From contig CANRWO010000005.1 of NCBI GenBank assembly GCA_947643615.1, positions 1 to 64,000 on the forward strand: a stretch of 64,000 nt of DNA, given 5' to 3'. The position numbers and the translations under genes are program-made. Shown here piece after piece: positions 36,974 to 47,130 of this stretch (position 1 is its first letter; the number at the start of each line of letters is the position of its first letter). This DNA is from an uncultured Lachnospiraceae bacterium. Lineage in GTDB: Bacteria > Bacillota > Clostridia > Lachnospirales > Lachnospiraceae. The notes under the pieces are model-generated. The model was not told where the DNA came from. It was given only the letters and a program-made list of their open reading frames with translations, and searched no databases.

Positions 36974-38197
36974 TTAAATATTTGTCCTTACCTGCTTGGG
37001 CTGATATCCTTCTTTTTCCAGCGCATCCATAATCTGCTTTTTATGCTCCGTCCCATAGGCCTCCAAAGTGATCCGCAGCTCCACGGCAGCATTTCTGTTG
37101 ATGGAGACGAACTGGTTATGCTCCAGCTTGATCACGTTTCCGTTCACGTTTGCGATGATGCCGGATACCCTGCACAGCTCCCCCGGCTTATCGGGAAGCA
37201 ATACGGAAACGGTAAAGATCCTGTCCCTCATGATCAGTCCCTGCTGGACTACGGAGGACATGGTGATCACATCCATGTTTCCGCCGCTTAAGATGGAGAC
37301 GATCTTTTTGTCCTTCACGTTCAGATGCTTCAAGGCTGCCACCGCAAGCAGGCCTGAATTTTCAACCACCATTTTGTGGTTTTCCACCATATCCAGGAAA
37401 GCCACCACAAGCTCCTCGTCCTCCACGGTAATAATGTCATCCAGGTTCTGCTGAATGTAGGGAAAGAGCCTGGTCCCCGGTGTCTTAACCGCAGTGCCGT
37501 CTGCAATGGTGCTTACCTTGGGCAGCGTAGTGACTTTTCCCTCTTTTATGGATGCCTGCATACAGCTTGCGCCTGCAGGCTCCACACCGATCACTTTGAT
37601 CTTGGGATTCAGCAGCTTCGCCAGGGTGGATACACCGGTGGCCAGGCCCCCGCCCCCTACAGGAACCAGAATGTATTCCACAAGGGGAAGCTCCTTAACG
37701 ATCTCCATTGCAATGGTTCCCTGTCCCGTGGCTACCGCCAGGTCGTCAAAAGGATGGATAAAGGTATAACCGTGCTCCTCCGCCAGCTCATATGCCTTTG
37801 CACATGCTTCGTCATAAACATCGCCGTGAAGGACCACCTCCGCCCCATAACCCTTGGTACGATTTACTTTGATCAAGGGAGTTGTGGTGGGCATCACGAT
37901 CGTTGCCTTTGCGCCGTAGCGCTGAGCCGCATAAGCGACTCCCTGGGCATGGTTGCCTGCAGAAGCCGTGATCAATCCCTTCCCCCGCTCTTCCTCCGTC
38001 AGGGTACTCATCTTGTAATAGGCCCCCCTTAACTTGTAAGCCCCGGTAAACTGCATGTTTTCCGGTTTCAGGTAAACCCTGTTCCCTGTTTGGGCGCTGA
38101 GGAAATCACTGTAGACCAGCTTAGTCTCCAAAGTCACCTTTTTAACGACCTCTGATGCCTCTTCAAACTTCTCCAACGTCAGCATTTGCTCTTCCAT
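36974..38197 (-). CDS. ilvA: Threonine ammonia-lyase with C-terminal ACT domain
   Basis: This PLP enzyme converts threonine to 2-oxobutyrate for isoleucine synthesis or catabolism. The 407-residue protein has the PLP lysine in FTGAYKLRGAYY, the phosphate-binding loop VPVGGGGLATG and a single ACT domain (about 325-405). This layout is the shorter type between biosynthetic IlvA (two ACT-like) and catabolic TdcB (none). AAGGAT lies 6 nt before the ATG. It sits apart from the leuB-ilvD-ilvB genes. Confidence 0.95.
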   Translation of the reverse strand: MEEQMLTLEKFEEASEVVKKVTLETKLVYSDFLSAQTGNRVYLKPENMQFTGAYKLRGAYYKMSTLTEEERGKGLITASAGNHAQGVAYAAQRYGAKATIVMPTTTPLIKVNRTKGYGAEVVLHGDVYDEACAKAYELAEEHGYTFIHPFDDLAVATGQGTIAMEIVKELPLVEYILVPVGGGGLATGVSTLAKLLNPKIKVIGVEPAGASCMQASIKEGKVTTLPKVSTIADGTAVKTPGTRLFPYIQQNLDDIITVEDEELVVAFLDMVENHKMVVENSGLLAVAALKHLNVKDKKIVSILSGGNMDVITMSSVVQQGLIMRDRIFTVSVLLPDKPGELCRVSGIIANVNGNVIKLEHNQFVSINRNAAVELRITLEAYGTEHKKQIMDALEKEGYQPKQVRTNI

Positions 38198-38345
38198 AGC
38201 TTCATCCTTCTTTCCTTATAGCTTTATCCATTATTTCAACCTTTTCGTTGGCTCCCATCACTGCTTCCCGGGGTTCTTAGCCGGTTTTATACAGGATTCG
38301 AACTTACTGCCCTGCTGTGCCGCAGTTTTTCGGAAGCGCCATGGC

Positions 38346-39323
38346 TCATCCTGCCTCCAGGTTCTCCTCCCCGCCGGACGCATCCTTCCCTTCCTGCCTT
38401 ACGTCAAACAATGCATTTACAAATTGATCCGAGTCAAACTTCTGCAGGTCCTCAATGGTCTCGCCCACACCTATAAATTTCACCGGGACTTTCAGCTCTG
38501 ACTGGATTGCCACCGCGATACCACCCTTTGCAGTGCCGTCCATCTTGGTCAGCACGATACCTGTCAGCTGCGCCACCTCGCCGAATTCCCTGGCCTGTAC
38601 CATGGCATTTTGCCCGGTGGTGCCGTCCAGGACAATCAGGTTCTCCCGATGGGCATTGGGATATTCCTTGTCTATAATACGGTTCATTTTTCGGAGCTCC
38701 TCCATCAAATTCTTTTTATTATGGAGCCTTCCCGCCGTATCGATCAAAAGGACATCCACTCCCCGCGCCTTTGCGGCGCTCACCGCGTCAAATACCACGC
38801 TGGCAGGGTCCGCCCCTTCTTTTCCTCCTATCATCGGCACTTCGGCACGTTTGGCCCACTCAGCCAGCTGGTCTCCCGCAGCTGCCCGGAAGGTATCCGC
38901 AGCCGCAATCAGCACCTTCCTGCCCTGCGCCTTCAACTTGCCGGCCAGCTTCCCGACGGTGGTTGTCTTACCCACCCCGTTGACGCCGATCACCATGATA
39001 ATGGACTGTTCCTGTTCAAAGGAATACGCAGTCTCATCCACCCGCATCTGTTCCTTAATGCTCTCAATGAGAAGCTGTTTGCACTCCACAGGCTCTTTGA
39101 TATGCTGCTCCCTTACCTGCTCCTTCAGCCTCTCTACAATGGCATTGGTGGCGTTGACGCCGATATCTCCCATGATCAGGACCTCTTCAAGCTCCTCGTA
39201 AAACTCCTCATCCAAAGCCGAAAAACCGCTGAACAGCGAGTCAATTCCCCTGACAATGTTATTCCTCGTCTTAGTAAGGCCAGCTTTTAATCTGGCGAAA
39301 AATCCTTTCTTTTCTTCGCTCAT
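38346..39323 (-). CDS. ftsY: Signal recognition particle receptor FtsY
   Basis: This GTPase docks ribosome-SRP complexes to the membrane translocon. The 325-residue protein has a short charged N-terminus, the NG domain with GTPase motifs GVNGVGKTTT, DTAGR and TKMDGTAKGG, and the C-terminal GVGETIEDL that contacts Ffh. GGAG lies 6 nt before the start at 39323; the longer frame to 39359 begins with a poor site. It follows smc by about 180 bp, the usual rnc-smc-ftsY order. Confidence 0.97.
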   Translation of the reverse strand: MSEEKKGFFARLKAGLTKTRNNIVRGIDSLFSGFSALDEEFYEELEEVLIMGDIGVNATNAIVERLKEQVREQHIKEPVECKQLLIESIKEQMRVDETAYSFEQEQSIIMVIGVNGVGKTTTVGKLAGKLKAQGRKVLIAAADTFRAAAGDQLAEWAKRAEVPMIGGKEGADPASVVFDAVSAAKARGVDVLLIDTAGRLHNKKNLMEELRKMNRIIDKEYPNAHRENLIVLDGTTGQNAMVQAREFGEVAQLTGIVLTKMDGTAKGGIAVAIQSELKVPVKFIGVGETIEDLQKFDSDQFVNALFDVRQEGKDASGGEENLEAG

Positions 39324-39499
39324 ACTAATCTCCATTCCGCCGCCTTCGGCTGGCGGCACAGTGCATCCCCATGATTTTGGAATCTAATCCCATTTCTGCG
39401 CTGTTTTTGCACTGTAAAAAATTGTTTCATCAGCTTTTTCAAAAGGCCAAAAGCACTTACGGTCAGGAGGCACACAGACAGCCGGAACGCCATACTGCC

Positions 39500-42400
39500 T
39501 CAGTCCTCCAGCTCCTTATCGATCAGGTTAACGCTTACAAGAGTGGATACTCCCTTTTCCTGCATGGTGATGCCGTATAACCGGTCTACCTGCTCCATGG
39601 TCCCTCTTCTGTGGGTAATGACAATAAACTGCGTGTTCTTTGTCAGCTTATGTAAATATTTTGCGAAACGGCCCACATTGGAGTCATCCAGCGCCGCTTC
39701 GATCTCGTCCAGCAGACAGAATGGCGACGGTTTCAGGTTCTGTATGGCAAACAGCAAAGAAATCGCTGTCAGCGCTTTCTCCCCACCCGACAGCTGCATC
39801 ATATTTTGCAGTTTCTTTCCCGGGGGTTGGGCGATAATGCGGATTCCTGCCTCCAGTATATCCTCGTCCTCCATCAGCTCCAGGGTTCCCTTTCCTCCGC
39901 CGAAGAGTTCTTTGAACACTTTGTCAAACTCTCTGGTGATTTCCGCAAACTTCTCCGTAAACTGCTTTCTCATAGCAGTGTCCAGTTCTTCAATGATGCC
40001 TTCCAGCGTCTTCTCCGCTTCCACCAGGTCGTCATGCTGTGTCTTCATAAAAGTGAATCGCTCCATGAGGTTCCTGAAATCTTCAATAGCGTTTACATTG
40101 ACATCCCCCAGCCGTTTGATCTGCTCCTTCAAGGAAGCGATATCCCTCTTCATGGCGGACAGGTCCGTCAGGCTCTCATCCCGTATGGACGCCGCGTCGC
40201 TTAAAGTAATTTCATATTCATCCCACATATAATTGATATGGGATTCCAGGTTTTCCTCCAGCTTTTCCTTCTGGCTGCCCAGACGGTACACTTCCTTGTC
40301 CAATCCCGTCATGCGTTCCGACAATTCCTCCCGTCTCTGGAAAAAGCTCTTTTGCTTCGCGGAAAGCTCTTCTTTGTGGGTGACCTGCTCCTTCAGCCTC
40401 ATTTCCGATTCGTTCTGCACATCATAGGAAGCGGAAATAGTCTTCTCGATCTCCAGGATGTTTTGTTTCTTCTGCTGAACATCCCTCTCGTTTTCCTCCA
40501 GGGCTTCCAGGATCTCTTCAAGCTCTGATCGGGATTTCTCAATCTCTCCGTTAATTCGGTCCACATTGGCCTGTTTGAATCCCTGGGTCTGCCGCATCTT
40601 TTCTACTTTCAGATCCCACTCTGAAACCTGCGCGGCAGCCTCCGTCTCCAAGACACGCTGCTCCTCCAGTTCTTTCTGGAATTGAAGGATCCTCTCCTGG
40701 GTATCCTTCTCCAACGCCTCGCTGTCAGACAGTTCCTTCTGTATGTTCTCCTTATCATTTCTGATTTCGAAGATCTTGCTTTCTATTTCCTTCTCTTCCA
40801 GCTTTAAGGAAGTAACGCCCTCCACTTCCTCTTCTATACGCTCCCGCGCCTGGCTGATATTAAGCCTGACGGTATTCTGCTCGATGGATTTCTTCTGGAT
40901 GTCCGCCTTTACGGTTTCCACATCCATACGCAGCTTATTCCTACGGGACTTTATCTCATCGATCTCCCGGTTGGCCTTATCCACGGATGCCAACAGCTGT
41001 TTCACATGCTTCTCCAGCTCATCGATCTCCCGGCGTCTTCCCAACAGGTTGCTGTTGTTCTTAAAGGCCCCTCCGCTGATGGCCCCGCCAGGGACCAGAA
41101 GCTCTCCCTCCAGCGTGACCATACGGATATTATAGCCGAATTTCCGGGCAATCTTTACCGCATTGTCCACGTTATCCACCACCACAATACGGCCCAGCAT
41201 GGCTTTTGCCACATTCCTGTATTTCTCATCGATCTGTACCAGCTCATCAGCCATGCCTATGATGCCGTTTTCGGACAGAGCCTCCTGGTTTTTAAATTCC
41301 TGGGGTTTCGTAATGCTGGTAAGGGGCAGGAAAGTAGCGCGTCCCAGTTTATTGTCTTTCAGATAGCGGATCATCTTCTTCGCCGTATCTTCATTGTCTG
41401 TAACAATATTCTGGATGTTGCCTCCCAAAGCCGTCTCAATGGCCGTCTCATACTTTTTCTCTACCTTGATGATATCCGCCACAACGCCAATTATGCCTTT
41501 ATTCTTTTCTTTCTGTTCCATGACCTTCTTGACGCTGCCGCCGTAACCCTCATAGCGCTCGGTCAGATTGGAAAGGGCATCCAGCTTGGACTTCTCCATA
41601 TGATATGCCGCCTGGCTGTCCCGCAGCTTTGCATCCGTTCTGGAAAGCAGCTCACGGATGTCTCCAAGCTCCAGCTCCATGGACGCTTCCCTCTCGTTCA
41701 TTACCCGCAGTTCATCCGTAACGGCCGCAAATTCGTCCTCCAGCTTTTTCATGTTCTCTTCCCTTGCCGCCTCGTCGGATTTTGCCCGAAGCAGCCGGGA
41801 GTTCAGCTCTGCCCTGCGGATATTGATCTGTTCCATCATGGTGTCAAAACGGCCCATCTTGGACTTGATAGTGGCACGTTGGTTCAATTCACCGATAATG
41901 GTATTCTTACCGGCTTCAATCCGGTTGTTCAGTTCCGTAATCCTGCCCTGGATCTGGGACAGCTTCTCCTTTAGTTCATCCGCTGTCTCCATAATGGCGC
42001 GGACTTCTTCATCGGTCTCGCCCTTTTCCCGGAGAATGCTTTCCTTGTCTTTCTCCTTGGAGGCAATATCCTCCTGCAAAGTGTTGCGCCGGTTGGTGAG
42101 ATGTGTCTCGTTTCCCTTTGCGGAATTGACCTGCTCCTTCAGGACGTTCATCTCCCCCTCCAGCTTGCCCCGCATCATCCCGGCATCGGTAAGGGTGCTC
42201 CTGGCCTGCTCGATGGCCCCGTCAAGGTTTTCGATCTCTTCCTGGATCCGCTGGTATTCTTCCTTGATCCCTTCATACTTTTCACTGGTCTCGGTAAGGT
42301 CAGCGCTGGCAATTTTATATTTTCCCTGAATGGCTTCCAACTGCTCTCTCAATCTGGCATTTTCCAGGAGGAATGCATTAATGTCCAGCTTCTTCAGTTC

Positions 42401-43060
42401 TTCCCTTTTATTCAGGTATATCCTTGCCTTCTCCGACTGCCTCTCCAGAGGCTCCACCTGTTTCTCCAGCTCCGACATGATATCGTTGACACGGATAAGG
42501 TTTTGTTTTTCATTTTCCAGCTTTGCCTGGGCCGCCGCTTTACGGCGCTTAAATTTTACGATCCCGGCCGCCTCATCAAAAAGCTCACGGCGTTCTTCCG
42601 GCTTACCGCTGAGGATCTTGTCAATCTGCCCCTGGCCGATAATGGAATAACCCTCCTTGCCGATACCGGTATCGTAAAACAGTTCATTCACATCCTTCAG
42701 CCTGCAAGGACTTCCGTTGATCAGATATTCACTTTCTCCGGAACGGTAAATCCGGCGAGCTACCGTAACCTCGTCAAAGTCGATAGCAAGCTGGTGATCC
42801 GCATTATCTAGAGTGATCGCAACATAGGCATAGCTCAATGGCTTCCTGTTCTCTGTTCCCGAGAAAATGACATCCTGCATGCTTGCTCCCCGCAGCTGCT
42901 TTACACGCTGTTCGCCAAGCACCCAGCGGACCGCATCGGCGACATTGCTTTTGCCGCTTCCGTTAGGCCCTACGATTCCGGTAATACCGTTGTGAAACTG
43001 GAACGTGATCTTGTTCGCAAATGACTTAAAGCCAAGCACTTCTATACTTTTTAAATACAT
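39500..43060 (-). CDS. smc: Chromosome segregation ATPase SMC
   Basis: This condensin ATPase compacts and separates chromosomes. The 1186-residue protein has Walker A GPNGSGKSN (residue ~32), long coiled coils (about 170-500 and 680-1020), a central hinge (about 515-675) with GGAISGG near its end, signature LSGGEKAL and Walker B FCLLDEIEAALDD near the C-terminus. Its start overlaps the rnc stop by 10 bp. A GAGGG about 10 nt upstream lies in the end of rnc. The partners scpA/scpB are not in the window. Confidence 0.98.
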   Translation of the reverse strand: MYLKSIEVLGFKSFANKITFQFHNGITGIVGPNGSGKSNVADAVRWVLGEQRVKQLRGASMQDVIFSGTENRKPLSYAYVAITLDNADHQLAIDFDEVTVARRIYRSGESEYLINGSPCRLKDVNELFYDTGIGKEGYSIIGQGQIDKILSGKPEERRELFDEAAGIVKFKRRKAAAQAKLENEKQNLIRVNDIMSELEKQVEPLERQSEKARIYLNKREELKKLDINAFLLENARLREQLEAIQGKYKIASADLTETSEKYEGIKEEYQRIQEEIENLDGAIEQARSTLTDAGMMRGKLEGEMNVLKEQVNSAKGNETHLTNRRNTLQEDIASKEKDKESILREKGETDEEVRAIMETADELKEKLSQIQGRITELNNRIEAGKNTIIGELNQRATIKSKMGRFDTMMEQINIRRAELNSRLLRAKSDEAAREENMKKLEDEFAAVTDELRVMNEREASMELELGDIRELLSRTDAKLRDSQAAYHMEKSKLDALSNLTERYEGYGGSVKKVMEQKEKNKGIIGVVADIIKVEKKYETAIETALGGNIQNIVTDNEDTAKKMIRYLKDNKLGRATFLPLTSITKPQEFKNQEALSENGIIGMADELVQIDEKYRNVAKAMLGRIVVVDNVDNAVKIARKFGYNIRMVTLEGELLVPGGAISGGAFKNNSNLLGRRREIDELEKHVKQLLASVDKANREIDEIKSRRNKLRMDVETVKADIQKKSIEQNTVRLNISQARERIEEEVEGVTSLKLEEKEIESKIFEIRNDKENIQKELSDSEALEKDTQERILQFQKELEEQRVLETEAAAQVSEWDLKVEKMRQTQGFKQANVDRINGEIEKSRSELEEILEALEENERDVQQKKQNILEIEKTISASYDVQNESEMRLKEQVTHKEELSAKQKSFFQRREELSERMTGLDKEVYRLGSQKEKLEENLESHINYMWDEYEITLSDAASIRDESLTDLSAMKRDIASLKEQIKRLGDVNVNAIEDFRNLMERFTFMKTQHDDLVEAEKTLEGIIEELDTAMRKQFTEKFAEITREFDKVFKELFGGGKGTLELMEDEDILEAGIRIIAQPPGKKLQNMMQLSGGEKALTAISLLFAIQNLKPSPFCLLDEIEAALDDSNVGRFAKYLHKLTKNTQFIVITHRRGTMEQVDRLYGITMQEKGVSTLVSVNLIDKELED

Positions 43061-43755
43061 ATTCCTCTGTCCCTCAAAAACAACAGCGCCTTATAAGATG
43101 CCTGCTGCTCTGCTGCTTTCTTTGTTCTTCCTGATCCCTCTCCCAAAATCTCGTCTTCCATGCATACGCGCACATGGAATGTCTTATTATGCTCCGGCCC
43201 GCTCTCATCCAGCAGCTCATAGCAAAATTCTTTTTTCATCTTCCCCTGCATCAGTTCCTGAAGGATACTCTTGCTGTCATAGAACAGCTGCTTGTCCTCC
43301 AGGTCGGACATAACGTATTTTTGTATAAATGCCTTCGCCTGTTCCATGCCTCCGTCCAGGTAAACAGCCCCGATCACTGCCTCCATGACATCGGAGATTA
43401 TGCTGTCACGCTCCCTGCCGCCGGCGCCTATCTCACCTCTCCCAAGCCGGATATACATTCCAAGCTTTAAATCCCTGGCACAGATGGCCAGTGACGGTTC
43501 GCATACCATGGCCGCCCTCATTTTCGTCAGCTCGCCTTCCGAAAGCCCGGGGTTATTCCTGAATATGATCTCGCTGGATACCAGCTCCAGCACGGCATCC
43601 CCTAAAAACTCCAGCCTCTCGTAACAGGCAATCTTGTTGATCTTACGTTCGTTTGTATAAGAGCTGTGGGTCAATGCCTGCCTCAGCAAATCCTTGTCCT
43701 GAAAACAATATCCGATGCATTCCTCCAGGCTCTCCACCGTATATTCTTCCTTCAC
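43051..43755 (-). CDS. rnc: Ribonuclease III
   Basis: This double-strand RNA endonuclease processes rRNA and mRNA. The protein of about 234 residues has the catalytic signature ERLEFLGDAVLELV and the second acidic site DVMEAVIGAVY, then a double-strand RNA-binding domain (about 160-230) ending GEGSGRTKKAAEQQASYKAL. I prefer a GTG start at 43755, since GGAGG stands 8 nt before it. An ATG at 43770 is in frame but has no binding site and would itself contain that sequence. It lies between acpP and smc. Confidence 0.95.
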   Translation of the reverse strand: MKEEYTVESLEECIGYCFQDKDLLRQALTHSSYTNERKINKIACYERLEFLGDAVLELVSSEIIFRNNPGLSEGELTKMRAAMVCEPSLAICARDLKLGMYIRLGRGEIGAGGRERDSIISDVMEAVIGAVYLDGGMEQAKAFIQKYVMSDLEDKQLFYDSKSILQELMQGKMKKEFCYELLDESGPEHNKTFHVRVCMEDEILGEGSGRTKKAAEQQASYKALLFLRDRGICI

Positions 43756-43878
43756 CTTTTCTACCTCCATTCAAAGGAAAGGAGCAGTACGCACGGCGGA
43801 CTTACGCATAGCGAACTGCTCTTACAGAAAGCAAATAATGACTATGTTGATATGTGCTCTGTCCGTATACTAACGTAC

Positions 43879-44109
43879 TCAGTTCAAAGCGCCCTTGATC
43901 AACTCCACCGCTTCCTCAACGGTAGTAATCTTTTCAGCTTTCTCTGCAGGGATCTCGATGTCAAACTCCTCCTCGATACCCATGATGATCTGAAATACGT
44001 CCAGGGAATCCGCACCGAGGTCATCCATGAAAGTAGTATCCATAGTAATCTCCTCAGGGTCCATGTTCAGTACTTCCGCAATAACTTTTTTCAGCTTTTC
44101 AAATTCCAT
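43879..44109 (-). CDS. acpP: Acyl carrier protein
   Basis: This is the carrier of growing fatty acyl chains. The 76-residue acidic protein has the phosphopantetheine attachment Ser in [10 protein letters not shown]. The start has GAAGGA 5-6 nt upstream and lies 17 bp after plsX. The order plsX-acpP-rnc-smc-ftsY is a conserved Firmicute block; fabD and fabG, often between plsX and acpP elsewhere, are absent here. Confidence 0.98.
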   Translation of the reverse strand: MEFEKLKKVIAEVLNMDPEEITMDTTFMDDLGADSLDVFQIIMGIEEEFDIEIPAEKAEKITTVEEAVELIKGALN

Positions 44110-44126
44110 AACAGTTCCTTCTTTCT

Positions 44127-45140
44127 TTAAATTTCTTCCAAAACTATTTTTTCTTTGATTTTTTCATTTATATTCTGTTCCTTGAATGCAATGCATTGAA
44201 GGATAGAATTTCTGATTTCAATGGCCTTGCTGCTTCCGTGTGTCTTGACCACCAAGCCGTTCAGTCCCAGCAGTGGGGCACCTCCGTATTCTTCCGTGCT
44301 GAAGCCTTTTAAAGTTTTCTTCAGCGCAGGTTTCACAAGGAAACCGCCTATCTTGCTCTTCAGGGAACTCATCATGCCTTCCTTGATCTTCCCTACCAGG
44401 GCTGCGCTGACGCCTTCCAGCATCTTCAAGACCACATTTCCTACAAAAGCTTCACACACCAGCACATCCGCCGTGCCAAAAGCAATATCCCTGGCTTCCA
44501 CATTCCCCACGAAATTGATTTCAGGGCAATTCTGCAGCAGCGGATAGGTCTCCTTAGTCAGGGCGTTTCCTTTTTCCTCTTCCACACCGATATTTACCAG
44601 GCCTACCCGCGGATTTTTGACCCCTATCACGCTCTCCATGTATACGCTTCCCATTTTGGCAAACTGTACCAGCTGCGACGGCCTGGCATCCACATTGGCT
44701 CCGCAGTCCAGCAGCAGGCTGACGCCTTTCATATTCGGGATAATGGGAGCCAGGGGCGGCCTCTCCACACCCTTGATACGCCCGACGATCACCTGGCCGC
44801 CTACCAGCACAGCACCCGTGCTTCCAGCGGAAACAAGCGCGTCACACTCTCCGTCCTTTACCAGGTTCATACACTTTACGATGGAGGAATCCTTTTTCTT
44901 CCGAATCGCCATGACCGGCGGCTCCGCGGTCTCAATCACTTCTTCCGCATGGACCACCTCCATTTGGGCGGCATCATACGTGTACTTCTTTAACTCTTCC
45001 CTGATAACGGGTTCACGCCCTACCAGGAACACTTTGATACGCTTGTCCTCATTAACGGCTTCCACTGCCCCTTTGACGATCTCAGAAGGAGCGTTGTCTC
45101 CACCCATAGCATCAACCGCTACATTTACCTTCTCAGCCAT
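44127..45140 (-). CDS. plsX: Phosphate acyltransferase PlsX
   Basis: The enzyme converts acyl-ACP to acyl phosphate for phospholipid synthesis at the membrane. The 337-residue protein begins [18 protein letters not shown], the family N-terminus, and has the conserved segments [12 protein letters not shown] and [13 protein letters not shown]. The start at 45140 has AAAGGA 8 nt upstream; a frame open to 45239 would add 33 residues that do not belong to the family and pass through the promoter. Confidence 0.97.
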   Translation of the reverse strand: MAEKVNVAVDAMGGDNAPSEIVKGAVEAVNEDKRIKVFLVGREPVIREELKKYTYDAAQMEVVHAEEVIETAEPPVMAIRKKKDSSIVKCMNLVKDGECDALVSAGSTGAVLVGGQVIVGRIKGVERPPLAPIIPNMKGVSLLLDCGANVDARPSQLVQFAKMGSVYMESVIGVKNPRVGLVNIGVEEEKGNALTKETYPLLQNCPEINFVGNVEARDIAFGTADVLVCEAFVGNVVLKMLEGVSAALVGKIKEGMMSSLKSKIGGFLVKPALKKTLKGFSTEEYGGAPLLGLNGLVVKTHGSSKAIEIRNSILQCIAFKEQNINEKIKEKIVLEEI

Positions 45141-45171
45141 TAAATTTATCCTTTCCGCCAATACTACATTT

Positions 45172-45200
45172 ACTATACTAGACCCCTTGGTAAAAATCAA
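45172..45200 (-). promoter_or_regulatory. Promoter of plsX-acpP-rnc-smc-ftsY
   Basis: The minus-strand -35 TTGATT (45200-45195) and -10 TATAGT (45177-45172) have a 17-bp spacer, about 32 bp before the plsX start. I see no FapR-type operator next to it. Confidence 0.75.
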
Positions 45201-45235
45201 GATATTTCTTTCAGATATATGGCGGCGGGATAGGG

Positions 45236-46972
45236 TCACGCCCTCCGATAACGGTTCAGGCAGGAGTAGATTTCCTGAGGCCTGGGCATGGCGTAACCGC
45301 CCGGGATGTAGCTGCCCTCCGCAAAGAACTCCAATCCCTTCTTTTCCAGCTGGCTGATGATATATTGGGCAACCTCCGGAAGGGTTCGCCTGCCGTCGAT
45401 CAGTTTCTCCACTGCATATTTTAAGATCAGTCCCAGGGAAGCGTTCTGTTCACTGTCAATGATCTGTTCTATATAGCGCAGATCCACGGTCTGTTTGCCC
45501 AGGGTAAAGCCGTCACGCCCCATGACCTTTACCTTAAGGCGCTCATTCCCGTCCTGCCGCACTTCCCCGGTACGGTAATCCCGGCGCTTTGGCGCGCCCT
45601 CAGCATCCTTTGTCATGATGCGGCGGCTCTGGGGCATTTGAAACGCCGATACGGCCTCCGTATCATGGAGCGGAAAGCTTTTACACAGGGATTTTGCCTT
45701 TTCCGTAATGTCAAGGGGAATGTAATTATCCATCTGGATCACGGTGTCCGCGATATGGAAAAAGGCCCCGGAACTGCCTGCCACCAGGATAGTGGATATT
45801 CCCCCTTTTTCGTACAGGTCCCTGGCTCTGGAAAGGAACGGGGTTATGGGTTCTTTGTCAGGACTGACCACACTTTGCATGAACGCGTCACGCACCATGA
45901 AGTTGGTGGCAGATGTATCTTCATCCAACAGGAAGGTTCGGCTGCCCGCCTCCATGCCCTCCACAATGCCTGCAGCCTGGGAAGTGCTTCCGCTGGCATC
46001 CACAGTGGAAAAGCTGTGGGTATCTTTCTTATTGGGCAGGTCATTTATAAACAGGGAAATATCCACATCCTTAATAAACCGGCCGTCCTCGGAACGCAGC
46101 TTCAAAGCGCTTTCTTCCGTAACCACGTACTCCCTTCCGTCCCCGGCAATGTGGTCATATACCCCAAGCTCCAGGGCATTGAGCAGTGTGGACTTACCGT
46201 GGTAGCCTCCCCCTACGATCAGTGTGATGCCCTCCGGGATCCCCATTCCTGTAATGGTTCCCTTGTGTGGCAGCTCCATGCTTACCCGCAGGGAATCCGG
46301 CGATACAAATTTCACGGATCCTTTCATGGGGCGCGAAGAGATACCGCTCTCCCTGGGAAGCACTGCCTGGTCTGCCACAAAAGCCACCAGCTTCCTCTCC
46401 CCAAGCTGTCTGCGGATATACGCCTGATCTTCCGCCAGCTCAATGGCATCTTTAACGCCGCCCGGGTTCAGGTTCCGGTAGTAAAAGGATTTCTCCACAC
46501 ATACCGGAAGGTACTCAAACAGGATTTTTTCAAGTTCTCTGGCATTAATGGTCCTTCCGTTGGCAGGGAAACCTACGGAGAATCGCGCAGTGATCCCCAT
46601 TCCGCTGACCTCACAGGCTGTACGGCTAAGAACCTCCTGCCCACAATGGGTCACGGAAATCAACCCGCTTTTGCCGGAACCTTTTGCCTTAAAAGTGAAG
46701 TGGTTCACCTGGGCGCCGAACTGCCGGGCAAGATAATCTGCCAGCGCATTCCTGGTGAGATGGTCTTTCAGGCAGAAATCGGGAAAGCCTGCCCCCTTCA
46801 TGGGGACGAATACACTCACATGTGAGGGCGCCGCAAAAGGGTCTCCCTGGACATGGTCAATGTTAAGCTGATAGCCGTTAAACTGATAGCTTCCCCGCAG
46901 CCCTTTGTACGCGGGATAGCTTCTGTGGTCGATGCTTCTTAATTGATTCTGTAAATCTCTTGATGATTGCAT
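45236..46972 (-). CDS. Predicted ATPase of the ABC class (PF09818 type)
   Basis: This stand-alone P-loop ATPase of 578 residues belongs to a family without known function. It has a long N-terminal region (GYQLNIDHVQGDPFAAPS is characteristic), Walker A GGGYHGKSTLL near residue 250, and LLDEDTSATNFMVRD, which resembles a Walker B/signature stretch. There are no membrane helices. GGGAGG lies 5 nt before the ATG. It is the last gene of the leftward cluster after the triple-VWA protein (gap 158 bp), so it may serve that machine or be transcribed separately; the sequence does not decide. Confidence 0.88.
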   Translation of the reverse strand: MQSSRDLQNQLRSIDHRSYPAYKGLRGSYQFNGYQLNIDHVQGDPFAAPSHVSVFVPMKGAGFPDFCLKDHLTRNALADYLARQFGAQVNHFTFKAKGSGKSGLISVTHCGQEVLSRTACEVSGMGITARFSVGFPANGRTINARELEKILFEYLPVCVEKSFYYRNLNPGGVKDAIELAEDQAYIRRQLGERKLVAFVADQAVLPRESGISSRPMKGSVKFVSPDSLRVSMELPHKGTITGMGIPEGITLIVGGGYHGKSTLLNALELGVYDHIAGDGREYVVTEESALKLRSEDGRFIKDVDISLFINDLPNKKDTHSFSTVDASGSTSQAAGIVEGMEAGSRTFLLDEDTSATNFMVRDAFMQSVVSPDKEPITPFLSRARDLYEKGGISTILVAGSSGAFFHIADTVIQMDNYIPLDITEKAKSLCKSFPLHDTEAVSAFQMPQSRRIMTKDAEGAPKRRDYRTGEVRQDGNERLKVKVMGRDGFTLGKQTVDLRYIEQIIDSEQNASLGLILKYAVEKLIDGRRTLPEVAQYIISQLEKKGLEFFAEGSYIPGGYAMPRPQEIYSCLNRYRRA

Positions 46973-47130
46973 ATATACCTCCCTGTTGCCGCTTCGCGGT
47001 AACTCTTTTTTGTTTTCCTTTGCAGTTTTTAGCCCGTGCTTTGATATTGCTTTCTGGCAGATGTCGTCACAATTTGAGGGAGATTCGGGCCACCGCTTCT
47101 CCTATGTTTTATGGACGGTTGGGATTTCTG

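Noticed and set aside
38290..38305. GATTCGAAC-type motif suggesting a tRNA T-arm near 38.3 kb (also near 25.73 kb)
   Set aside because: No pairing stem flanks the motif and no acceptor or anticodon arm can be drawn.
45638..46825. 395-codon plus-strand open frame opposite the PF09818 ATPase
   Set aside because: No ribosome binding site or recognisable domain; the opposite strand encodes a clear ATPase over the same bases.
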